Below, one piece after another: positions 12,841 to 21,641 of a stretch of DNA of 64,000 nucleotides. The DNA comes from Taeniopygia guttata (Eukaryota; Chordata; Aves; Passeriformes; Estrildidae): positions 4,910,501 to 4,974,500 of the forward strand of contig NC_133050.1 in NCBI RefSeq assembly GCF_048771995.1, written 5' to 3'. Both the position numbers and the translations under genes were made by a program. The notes beneath the pieces were generated by a model that was given only the letters and a program-made list of their open reading frames with translations, did not search any database and was not told the DNA's origin. Numbering within the stretch: position 1 is the first letter of the stretch; every line of letters begins with the position of its first letter.

Positions 12841-13727
12841 TATCCATGACACGACCACTTGACCACTAACTGGCTTCAGCACAGTTTGCTGAGCTTTCCC
12901 CATTTCAGTGCTTTCCCTCTTCTGCCATCAAACCTGCCCCAAATTCCATCCAACCTTATGAACAGGAATGGTTGCAAGCTTCCCTCCTAAGGTTTTTAAA
13001 TTAAGACTTAATGAAGACTCAGAATTTAAGGTTAAATGTTATTAATTATGTTTGTACAGTTCGATTTCCTTGGCAAGCATTTGAGATAAAAAACAAAACA
13101 AGACAAGCCCCAAACGATATTTGCACATTCTAGAACACCGCAAATCCTTCCTTGAAAATGCACAAGAAATCCCTGTAGAGCACTGGTACACTTTCAGCCA
13201 GCCTCCTGTCCAATTTCCTGGGGAAAAAGAAACCAAAACAAAATGCAAGTTTACAACCTTGTGATTTTAAAAAAAGTGAAATATCTTAAATATTTGTATT
13301 TGTCTGTTCTGGCTGCTCAGTGTGCATTATAGCTACATATGCAATTAACTTCTATTCCACACCTCTGCATGGGTGAAGATCTGAAGTACAGATCCCCTTT
13401 GCATCTACTATACATCACTTGTAAAGAATTGCCTTTAAAGTATTACATTAGGCTGCTGTTTACCTTCCACTTAGGTCTTTCATTACAAGTCCAGCCATTG
13501 GCTGGATCAAGTTTTCATTTCTGTAATATTTTTTTCTCGCTGTAGCAATGCCTTGTAAACAGCCTCCTTACATAGGACTATGAGTGAGATGGAAAAGCCA
13601 GGGAATATCTTGTGGTATGAGGAAAAAATTGCTGTGCTTACTGCCTTATAAAATGCACTTGATAAATTTGAATAATCTGAATTTTTATTGCAGCAGTTTT
13701 TAAAATAAAGAGGTACCATTTTCCTCT

Positions 13728-13761
<34 letters not shown>

Positions 13762-14106
13762 ATGCACCAAAATCTTAATAAACTATTTTGTCTGAGCCAC
13801 AGGGAGAAATGAAAGGCTTTTCTATGTAGTGACTCACTGGATTATTGAAAACAACTATGTGGCTGCAACTGTTTGCCTTCCTGATATATCTTTCTCCTCT
13901 GTTTTTAATAACGAGATCACTGTAGAGCTTTGATGAAGAATGAAATTTCTTTCTTTTCCAGATTTGATTTTTTGACAGAAATATTTATGTGGGTTAGAGA
14001 AATGCATCTAAAATGACACAGCTCAAGTCTACCAGGATCAGATTTTTACATACACGAGTTGCAGAAATCTGCCTGCCCGTCTTAATTCTCATAATTTATC
14101 CCCTTG
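12841..14106. other. No gene; poly(T) run at 13,731-13,757
   Basis: AT-rich DNA with a run of 27 T bases, possibly the tail of a reverse-strand retrocopy or just a slippage tract. No coding exon was seen. The last bases, CCTTG at 14,102-14,106, are the left copy of the target duplication of the adjoining provirus. Confidence 0.5.
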
Positions 14107-14452
14107 TGTTGCTTTGTAAAAGACAACTGGCGACCTGGTTCTAAGGAGGCAGCACGGCAGCCCGGTCTCGCCCGGGCTACTCGGGCTATCGACACACGCT
14201 GGCACCAATCTGGCGGACGATCGAAAGCCTTTATTATCTCATCTCGTGGGTTTAAATAGTCTTGGGGGTCTTTGCTACGTCAGAGGGGGGTTGTGGGGTC
14301 TCGGGGGTTAGTCGGTAGTGGAAAACTACTGGAACAGGTGTGGTCACATGCTCTGGGGTTAATAGATAACGTGGGGCAGGGAGAAGGGGGGAAGGGTCTC
14401 TCTCTTTCCGTCACATCCCGTGATCTTCCGTTCGCCTGTCCCTACTACTACA
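14107..14452 (-). repeat. ERV LTR 1 (3' LTR in element sense)
   Basis: Read on the reverse strand it begins TGTAGTAGTAGGG and ends in CA. It carries a TATTTAAA promoter box at 14,251-14,258, an AATAAA signal at 14,230-14,235 and a TGACGTAG motif in U3. It differs from LTR 2 at about two positions, both near the U5 end. The U3, short R and U5 layout resembles alpharetroviral LTRs. Confidence 0.93.
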
Positions 14453-14466
14453 TCTCCCCTCCCCTT
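14453..14466 (-). other. Polypurine tract, copy A
   Basis: AAGGGGAGGGGAGA in element sense lies directly against the LTR. In retroviruses this primes plus-strand DNA synthesis. An identical tract is at 18,047-18,060. Confidence 0.85.
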
Positions 14467-14620
14467 ATCATATATAAAATGAGGTAGTCGTAGATATAGG
14501 CACTGGAGTGAGGTACAAACTTGTGACTTGTTAAGGAAAGGGTGGTTTGGTAAACCTGAGTAATTTTTTTAAGGCAGGTCTTGAAGGCTTTAGCGACTGA
14601 CTGTGTTCGCAGTTTTTGGT

Positions 14621-15402
14621 TTACAGCATTTGTTGGTGGCCTATGAACAGAATGTTCGCCCTTTCTAGACGGGCCTGAACAAACGAGACTAGTTTGTTCA
14701 GCAGGCATGGTCCTATGGTAATAGCTAAAAGCAGTATTGCCAGTGGACCTACCAGGGCGGAAATTAAAGTGGTGAGCCAAGGTGATTGATTGAACCAGGA
14801 TTCAAACCAGCTCTGTTGGGTTTCTCTGTCTCTCTTTCTCTGAGCCAGTCTGTCTCGGAGTTCTGCCATGGAGTCTTTAACGACTCCCGTATGATCTGCA
14901 TAAAAGCAGCACTCTTCTTTCAGGGCTGCACACAGTCTTCTTTGCTGCATGAACAAGAGGTCTAGTCTCTGCCTATTTTGTAAAACTACTTCTGAAAGCG
15001 AAGAGACTGATTTCTCTAGATAGGAGATGGATTTCTCGATCCTCTGCAGGTCCTCGTCGATGGTCATTTGCAGCTGGGAGAGTCCGTGCTGTTGGGTTGC
15101 GATGGCTGAGACACCCGTGGCTGTGCCAGCTGCTCCCAGGCTAAGCAGCATTGCGATGGTTATGCCTGTGATAATTTCTCTTTTGTGGAGTCTGTTAGGT
15201 TCCTCAAGAAGATGGTATATCTCTTCGTCTGAGTGATACAGGACCCTAGAACAGTCAGAACTTGGACACAGAAATTGATAGAGTCATTAAATTTGGCAAG
15301 AAACACACAAGGACTCACTCCAGACCTCTGGCAAACCCACATCCCAGATGCAGATGGGATCACCCACTTATTGGTCCTCTGCGGGGAATGTCCCATCTGC
15401 AC
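14621..15402 (-). pseudogene. env: Env transmembrane subunit remnant, copy A
   Basis: Two reverse-strand frames cover the transmembrane half of env. The first (15,160-15,402) matches the region before the subunit boundary and then runs out of frame. The second (14,621-15,151, 176 aa) carries an alanine- and glycine-rich fusion-peptide-like segment, a coiled-coil stretch, the immunosuppressive-type segment with a CX6CC cysteine pattern (CAALKEECC) and a hydrophobic anchor near its C-terminus. CX6CC is the gammaretrovirus-type TM signature. A frameshift near 15.2 kb separates the halves. Inferred non-functional. Confidence 0.8.
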
Positions 15403-15520
15403 TGGTGGGGGGCACTGGCTGTGGAGTAATTGAAGGGGGTGTCTAAAGCAATGCCTTCGTAGGAAGGGGGTTTTAACATTATAGCAAAACTAATAGGGGT
15501 TAGTCAGGTTCGATTTGGTT

Positions 15521-15859
15521 TTATTTAGGGTTAGTAAGGTAGCTTCTAAACAGGTCGGCTATGTGGAACACGAAGGATGGGGTGTTTGCTGTGGTGATCT
15601 CTTTGAACACCTTGTCACTTGAAAGATGTTGCATGATCCACTTAAATGGCTGATGAGGGTAGTGGCCTGGGTCAGCTTGTCCCCCAGCCACAAGCCTCAA
15701 TAGCAAAATTGCATAAAGACACTGTGCATGTCTGGGTCTCACCGCCGTGGGACTCTCAGGTGTTGTCTGGCGGTTTTGTGGTCTGTCATCTCTCTCTGGA
15801 GCAGGGGTGTATGCATCACGGGGACGGTCTATGAGCATGTCCTGCAAACAGAAACTCAC
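15521..15859 (-). pseudogene. env: Env leader and start of surface subunit, deleted, copy A
   Basis: A 112-codon open stretch contains a hydrophobic leader (ILLLRLVAGGQA) and the first 45 or so residues of the surface protein. It then jumps to unrelated reading at FRSYLTNPK, where the full-length provirus continues with about 200 more residues including a CWLC motif. The surface subunit is therefore internally deleted and cannot work as a receptor-binding protein. Confidence 0.75.
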
Positions 15860-16931
15860 AGCTTTTCATTAGTTTTGTTCTGAAGGTCAGTTTTATTGGC
15901 AGCAGTGATTGTGTGTCAGTGGCCCTTTCCTCCTGCAGCTTCAGCAGGATCCCCTTGGGCGTGTTTGGGGTGGAGGTGCTGCGGCAGGCTTTGGATTGCC
16001 AGCGTCGGGGCCACAGGGCTTGGGGCAAGATCGAGAAGTCTGCTCCTGTGTCTGCCCAAAGCTGAAGCTCTATTACGTGGGGGTCCTGACTGCTATAAAG
16101 GCGGCATGTCCCCCACACCCTCGGGGGCTCTTTCCCTGTTTTCATGGCCAGGGCCACACAGGGGTCCCGTTCTGGGGCGTCCCCTGCTGACCCTGCGGCG
16201 CAGGCGCTGTCTTCAGTGGTAGTGGGTACGAGGGTACCGCGGGCTGTGTTTGGAAACTCTGCAATTGTGTCGCTGGCAGGGGTATGAAGTATGAGGGCTC
16301 CCCGCTCCGCTGGGGGTTGGCATAGATGGGCTGCCTTGTATTTGCAGTGGGAGGAGGCTGAGTGCGGTCCGCACGCTCCCCCCCCCGCCCTGTCCCGTTC
16401 CCCTGGGGGCCGGGACCCGCATTCCTTGGCGAGATGCCCTTTTCTCCCGCAGCCCCAAAAGGATATTTTTCCCCAGCTGGTAAACTGGGTTGGTTCGTAT
16501 TGTAGTTGTTTTCCGGTGCGACTTAGAAGTTTACTTGGTTTTGTCTTAAATCGCGTTGGCCCTGTTTTTTCCGTCTTGGAGTTCCGGCCGGCTCCCGCCG
16601 GCTCGGAGGAGCCAGCAGAGCTGCTGCCGGGCTCCGAGCCGGAAGTCAAATGCCAGCGCACTTCCGAGGCTCGGTGCCTTTTTGTTCGGCTCCAAGCTCG
16701 CTCCTCCCCGCGGGGGTGGCGCCGCTCCCGCCCCCCCAGCTCGCCGCGCCTCCCGCAGGGGGTGGTTTCTCCCTTAAATGGTAGCTGCGTCAGGCGCGGC
16801 TGCCGATTGGCTCTCTGCCCTCTGCCGCTCTCCTCCTCTTTCTCCCGCGCACGCGCATTCCTGAAATCGCGCGGCTCTCGAGTTTTCGCGCCGAGACCCC
16901 CCCCCTCCACGGCGCCCGGCGCCATTTTCAA
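15816..16931 (-). pseudogene. gag-pro: Gag-protease fusion remnant in one frame, copy A
   Basis: A 371-codon open frame joins a charged Gag segment, one CCHC zinc knuckle (CWGCGRKGHLAKEC), a linker, the retroviral protease active site (ADTGADFSIL) and a few codons from the start of reverse transcriptase and the end of pol. Capsid and the first zinc knuckle are missing: the joint is at about 16,460, where GKI meets SFWGC. In the full-length provirus gag and pro are in different frames; here they are read straight through. The protease lacks its C-terminal GRD part, so it is probably inactive. No ATG starts the frame, which begins at a TTG after a stop. The PPPY late motif of the full-length Gag is also lost. 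Confidence 0.75.
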
Positions 16932-17091
16932 GGGGCTAAGGTGGCTGCGCGGCCGGGATCTCTACCCGAGCCGCGGCTTCCGCGACTCTGGCTTCTTCTG
17001 CCAGCTCCTGCCAGAAGCACTCTGCGCGCTGCCGCGCCTCCGACATCAGGTCGCGGACCGGCGGCGGGACGGACGGGGAAGCCGCGGTTTC

Positions 17092-17613
17092 TCAGGGGGT
17101 TTTCGCAGCGGGGGTTTTTCGGGGGTTTTTCGCGGCAGGGGTTTTTCGGGGGGCTCCCGCGGCGGGGGTTGGGCTCTGATCTGGGGAAGGGGGTGACGCG
17201 CTGGGCCCCCCCGGGTCCCGGCTCCCGGGCGGATTGTCTTCAGGGACAGTCTGCGCTTCCGTCCCCGCCCCGAGCCCGGGTCTAACTAATAAACACATAC
17301 GCGCCGCACTCCGCGTCTCCTGCTCTTCTATTGCTCTGCGCGGGGCTTTTTCTACTTTGCCCCATGCCTTAACGCTCTTGCCACTGCCTGAGGATTTTGT
17401 TTCCCCGGCCAGCGTGGCTGTGCACTTTTCCCATATTCCCGGATGCATGGCATCCACTGAGCATTCGGTTGCCCCAAGCTCAAGCAGCCTCGCTATAGCA
17501 AGATAAAAGTCCTTGAGCCTAAACTCAATACCCCATTGCTTATGAATCGCACTTACGACCCTGGCGATAGCGTCCGTGACGCTCGCGGGTCCTGGGATGT
17601 CTCCCTGCGCCAA
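17092..17613 (-). pseudogene. gag: Gag matrix region, copy A
   Basis: The 173-codon frame holds a matrix-like domain (VVSAIHKQWGIEFRLKDFYLA, with IWEKC and AWGKVEKA) that resembles alpharetrovirus matrix, followed by a proline-rich, repeat-containing stretch (KTPAAKNPRKTPAAKTP). It opens at a TTG. The ATG used in the full-length provirus is ACG here (VTDAIARVV against VMDAMARIV). The next gag segment lies in another frame. Confidence 0.75.
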
Positions 17614-17678
17614 GATACGGTCTGACCGCTCCGGCCGCTGCTCCTGTCCAGGTGTATCCCGTCAGCCGGGCGAATTTT

Positions 17679-17696
17679 TCCCGGGTTTCGGCACCA
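17679..17696 (-). other. Primer-binding site, tRNA-Phe type, inner
   Basis: TGGTGCCGAAACCCGGGA in element sense is a perfect 18-base complement to the 3' end of eukaryotic tRNA-Phe including CCA. It lies four bases from LTR 2. Confidence 0.88.
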
Positions 17697-17700
17697 AATA

Positions 17701-18046
17701 TGTTGCCTTGAAAAAGACAACTGGCGACCTGGTTCTAAGGAGGCAGCACGGCAGCCCGGTCTCGCCCGGGCTACTCGGGCTATCGACACACGCTGGCACC
17801 AATCTGGCGGACGATCGAAAGCCTTTATTATCTCATCTCGTGGGTTTAAATAGTCTTGGGGGTCTTTGCTACGTCAGAGGGGGGTTGTGGGGTCTCGGGG
17901 GTTAGTCGGTAGTGGAAAACTACTGGAACAGGTGTGGTCACATGCTCTGGGGTTAATAGATAACGTGGGGCAGGGAGAAGGGGGGAAGGGTCTCTCTCTT
18001 TCCGTCACATCCCGTGATCTTCCGTTCGCCTGTCCCTACTACTACA
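17701..18046 (-). repeat. ERV LTR 2 (shared middle LTR)
   Basis: 346 bp, nearly identical to LTR 1 and LTR 3, with the same TATTTAAA and AATAAA signals. Its position between two internal copies is what marks the tandem structure. Confidence 0.93.
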
Positions 18047-18214
18047 TCTCCCCTCCCCTTATCATATATAAAATGAGGTAGTCGTAGATATAGGCACTGG
18101 AGTGAGGTACAAACTTGTGACTTGTTAAGGAAAGGGTGGTTTGGTAAACCTGAGTAATTTTTTTAAGGCAGGTCTTGAAGGCTTTAGCGACTGACTGTGT
18201 TCGCAGTTTTTGGT

Positions 18215-18996
18215 TTACAGCATTTGTTGGTGGCCTATGAACAGAATGTTCGCCCTTTCTAGACGGGCCTGAACAAACGAGACTAGTTTGTTCAGCAGGC
18301 ATGGTCCTATGGTAATAGCTAAAAGCAGTATTGCCAGTGGACCTACCAGGGCGGAAATTAAAGTGGTGAGCCAAGGTGATTGATTGAACCAGGATTCAAA
18401 CCAGCTCTGTTGGGTTTCTCTGTCTCTCTTTCTCTGAGCCAGTCTGTCTCGGAGTTCTGCCATGGAGTCTTTAACGACTCCCGTATGATCTGCATAAAAG
18501 CAGCACTCTTCTTTCAGGGCTGCACACAGTCTTCTTTGCTGCATGAACAAGAGGTCTAGTCTCTGCCTATTTTGTAAAACTACTTCTGAAAGCGAAGAGA
18601 CTGATTTCTCTAGATAGGAGATGGATTTCTCGATCCTCTGCAGGTCCTCGTCGATGGTCATTTGCAGCTGGGAGAGTCCGTGCTGTTGGGTTGCGATGGC
18701 TGAGACACCCGTGGCTGTGCCAGCTGCTCCCAGGCTAAGCAGCATTGCGATGGTTATGCCTGTGATAATTTCTCTTTTGTGGAGTCTGTTAGGTTCCTCA
18801 AGAAGATGGTATATCTCTTCGTCTGAGTGATACAGGACCCTAGAACAGTCAGAACTTGGACACAGAAATTGATAGAGTCATTAAATTTGGCAAGAAACAC
18901 ACAAGGACTCACTCCAGACCTCTGGCAAACCCACATCCCAGATGCAGATGGGATCACCCACTTATTGGTCCTCTGCGGGGAATGTCCCATCTGCAC
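18215..18996 (-). pseudogene. env: Env transmembrane subunit remnant, copy B
   Basis: Same frames, CX6CC signature and anchor as copy A, including the same frameshift near the subunit boundary (frames 18,754-18,996 and 18,215-18,745). No sequence difference from copy A was noticed here. Confidence 0.8.
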
Positions 18997-19114
18997 TGGT
19001 GGGGGGCACTGGCTGTGGAGTAATTGAAGGGGGTGTCTAAAGCAATGCCTTCGTAGGAAGGGGGTTTTAACATTATAGCAAAACTAATAGGGGTTAGTCA
19101 GGTTCGATTTGGTT

Positions 19115-19453
19115 TTATTTAGGGTTAGTAAGGTAGCTTCTAAACAGGTCGGCTATGTGGAACACGAAGGATGGGGTGTTTGCTGTGGTGATCTCTTTGA
19201 ACACCTTGTCACTTGAAAGATGTTGCATGATCCACTTAAATGGCTGATGAGGGTAGTGGCCTGGGTCAGCTTGTCCCCCAGCCACAAGCCTCAATAGCAA
19301 AATTGCATAAAGACACTGTGCATGTCTGGGTCTCACCGCCGTGGGACTCTCAGGTGTTGTCTGGCGGTTTTGTGGTCTGTCATCTCTCTCTGGAGCAGGG
19401 GTGTATGCATCACGGGGACGGTCTATGAGCATGTCCTGCAAACAGAAACTCAC
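19115..19453 (-). pseudogene. env: Env leader and deleted surface subunit, copy B
   Basis: 112 codons identical in translation to copy A and carrying the same internal deletion. Confidence 0.75.
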
Positions 19454-20255
19454 AGCTTTTCATTAGTTTTGTTCTGAAGGTCAGTTTTATTGGCAGCAGT
19501 GATTGTGTGTCAGTGGCCCTTTCCTCCTGCAGCTTCAGCAGGATCCCCTTGGGCGTGTTTGGGGTGGAGGTGCTGCGGCAGGCTTTGGATTGCCAGCGTC
19601 GGGGCCACAGGGCTTGGGGCAAGATCGAGAAGTCTGCTCCTGTGTCTGCCCAAAGCTGAAGCTCTATTACGTGGGGGTCCTGACTGCTATAAAGGCGGCA
19701 TGTCCCCCACACCCTCGGGGGCTCTTTCCCTGTTTTCATGGCCAGGGCCACACAGGGGTCCCGTTCTGGGGCGTCCCCTGCTGACCCTGCGGCGCAGGCG
19801 CTGTCTTCAGTGGTAGTGGGTACGAGGGTACCGCGGGCTGTGTTTGGAAACTCTGCAATTGTGTCGCTGGCAGGGGTATGAAGTATGAGGGCTCCCCGCT
19901 CCGCTGGGGGTTGGCATAGATGGGCTGCCTTGTATTTGCAGTGGGAGGAGGCTGAGTGCGGTCCGCACGCTCCCCCCCCCGCCCTGTCCCGTTCCCCTGG
20001 GGGCCGGGACCCGCATTCCTTGGCGAGATGCCCTTTTCTCCCGCAGCCCCAAAAGGATATTTTTCCCCAGCTGGTAAACTGGGTTGGTTCGTATTGTAGT
20101 TGTTTTCCGGTGCGACTTAGAAGTTTACTTGGTTTTGTCTTAAATCGCGTTGGCCCTGTTTTTTCCGTCTTGGAGTTCCGGCCGGCTCCCGCCGGCTCGG
20201 AGGAGCCAGCAGAGCTGCTGCCGGGCTCCGAGCCGGAAGTCAAATGCCAGCGCAC
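19410..20255 (-). pseudogene. gag-pro: Gag-protease fusion remnant, copy B
   Basis: A 281-codon open frame with the same zinc knuckle and ADTGADFSIL protease site as copy A. The upstream part of the frame differs because of a one-base change in a C run near 20,490. A W-to-R substitution near 20,287 also separates the copies. Other features and defects are as in copy A. Confidence 0.75.
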
Positions 20256-20686
20256 TTCCGAGGCTCGGTGCCTTTTTGTTCGGCTCCGAGCTCGCTCCTC
20301 CCCGCGGGGGTGGCGCCGCTCCCGCCCCCCCAGCTCGCCGCGCCTCCCGCAGGGGGTGGTTTCTCCCTTAAATGGTAGCTGCGTCAGGCGCGGCTGCCGA
20401 TTGGCTCTCTGCCCTCTGCCGCTCTCCTCCTCTTTCTCCCGCGCACGCGCATTCCTGAAATCGCGCGGCTCTCGAGTTTTCGCGCCGAGACCCCCCCCTC
20501 TCCACGGCGCCCGGCGCCATTTTCAAGGGGCTAAGGTGGCTGCGCGGCCGGGATCTCTACCCGAGCCACGGCTTCCGCGACTCTGGCTTCTTCTGCCAGC
20601 TCCTGCCAGAAGCACTCTGCGCGCTGCCGCGCCTCCGACATCAGGTCGCGGACCGGCGGCGGGACGGACGGGGAAGCCGCGGTTTC

Positions 20687-21208
20687 TCAGGGGGTTTTCG
20701 CAGCGGGGGTTTTTCGGGGGTTTTTCGCGGCAGGGGTTTTTCGGGGGGCTCCCGCGGCGGGGGTTGGGCTCTGATCTGGGGAAGGGGGTGACGCGCTGGG
20801 CCCCCCCGGGTCCCGGCTCCCGGGCAAATCGTCTTCAGGGACAGTCTGCGCTTCCGTCCCCGCCCCGAGCCCGGGTCTAACTAATAAACACATACGCGCC
20901 GCACTCCGCGTCTCCTGCTCTTCTATTGCTCTGCGAGGGGCTTTTTCTACTTTGCCCCATACCTTAACGCTCTTGCCACTGCCTGAGGATTTTGTTTCCC
21001 CGGCCAGCGTGGCTGTGCACTTTTCCCATATTCCCGGATGCATGGCATCCACTGAGCATTCGGTTGCCCCAAGCTCAAGCAGCCTCGCTATAGCAAGATA
21101 AAAGTCCTTGAGCCTAAACTCAATACCCCATTGCTTATGAATCGCACTTACGACCCTGGCGATAGCGTCCGTGACGCTCGCGGGTCCTGGGATGTCTCCC
21201 TGCGCCAA
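20687..21208 (-). pseudogene. gag: Gag matrix region, copy B
   Basis: 173 codons almost identical to copy A, with two changes in the linker (NP to DL) and one A-to-V change. The gag ATG is ACG here too, so the mutation came before the doubling. Confidence 0.75.
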
Positions 21209-21273
21209 GATACGGTCTGACCGCTCCGGCCGCTGCTCCTGTCCAGGTGTATCCCGTCAGCCGGGCGAATTTT

Positions 21274-21291
21274 TCCCGGGTTTCGGCACCA
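21274..21291 (-). other. Primer-binding site, tRNA-Phe type, outer
   Basis: The same perfect 18-base tRNA-Phe complement, four bases inside LTR 3, which is the 5' LTR in element sense. Confidence 0.88.
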
Positions 21292-21295
21292 AATA

Positions 21296-21641
21296 TGTTG
21301 CCTTGAAAAAGACAACTGGCGACCTGGTTCTAAGGAGGCAGCACGGCAGCCCGGTCTCGCCCGGGCTACTCGGGCTATCGACACACGCTGGCACCAATCT
21401 GGCGGACGATCGAAAGCCTTTATTATCTCATCTCGTGGGTTTAAATAGTCTTGGGGGTCTTTGCTACGTCAGAGGGGGGTTGTGGGGTCTCGGGGGTTAG
21501 TCGGTAGTGGAAAACTGCTGGAACAGGTGTGGTCACATGCTCTGGGGTTAATAGATAACGTGGGGCAGGGAGAAGGGGGGAAGGGTCTCTCTCTTTCCGT
21601 CACATCCCGTGATCTTCCGTTCGCCTGTCCCTACTACTACA
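21296..21641 (-). repeat. ERV LTR 3 (5' LTR in element sense)
   Basis: 346 bp. It differs from LTR 2 at one position noticed near 21,518. It is followed by CCTTG, the right copy of the target duplication. Confidence 0.93.

Larger units (their letters stand above)
14107..21641 (-). mobile_element. Non-autonomous class II ERV, tandem form with three LTRs
   Basis: Three near-identical 346 bp LTRs alternate with two near-identical internal regions of 3,248 and 3,249 bp, all on the reverse strand, giving a period of about 3,595 bp. The outer flanks carry CCTTG at 14,102-14,106 and 21,642-21,646, fitting a target-site duplication of a single insertion. Each internal copy keeps a tRNA-Phe primer site, the gag leader, a gag start region, a zinc knuckle, a protease piece, an env leader, env transmembrane (TM) protein and a polypurine tract. 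Compared with the provirus at 54.7-62.9 kb it lacks capsid, most of pol and most of env surface protein (SU), about 4.2 kb in all. Identical deletion joints in both copies show that the deletions came before the doubling. Likely origin: LTR-LTR unequal exchange between copies of one provirus, or a collapsed or misjoined assembly. Confidence 0.93.

Noticed and set aside
14448..14780. 110-codon reverse-strand ORF at the end of the short ERV
   Set aside because: An alternative frame overlapping the env TM segment and polypurine tract; the frame with the CX6CC and anchor signatures is the real one.
16291..17196. 301- and 331-codon plus-strand ORFs inside the short ERV copies
   Set aside because: They are antisense shadows of GC-rich gag; the reverse strand carries the recognisable domains.
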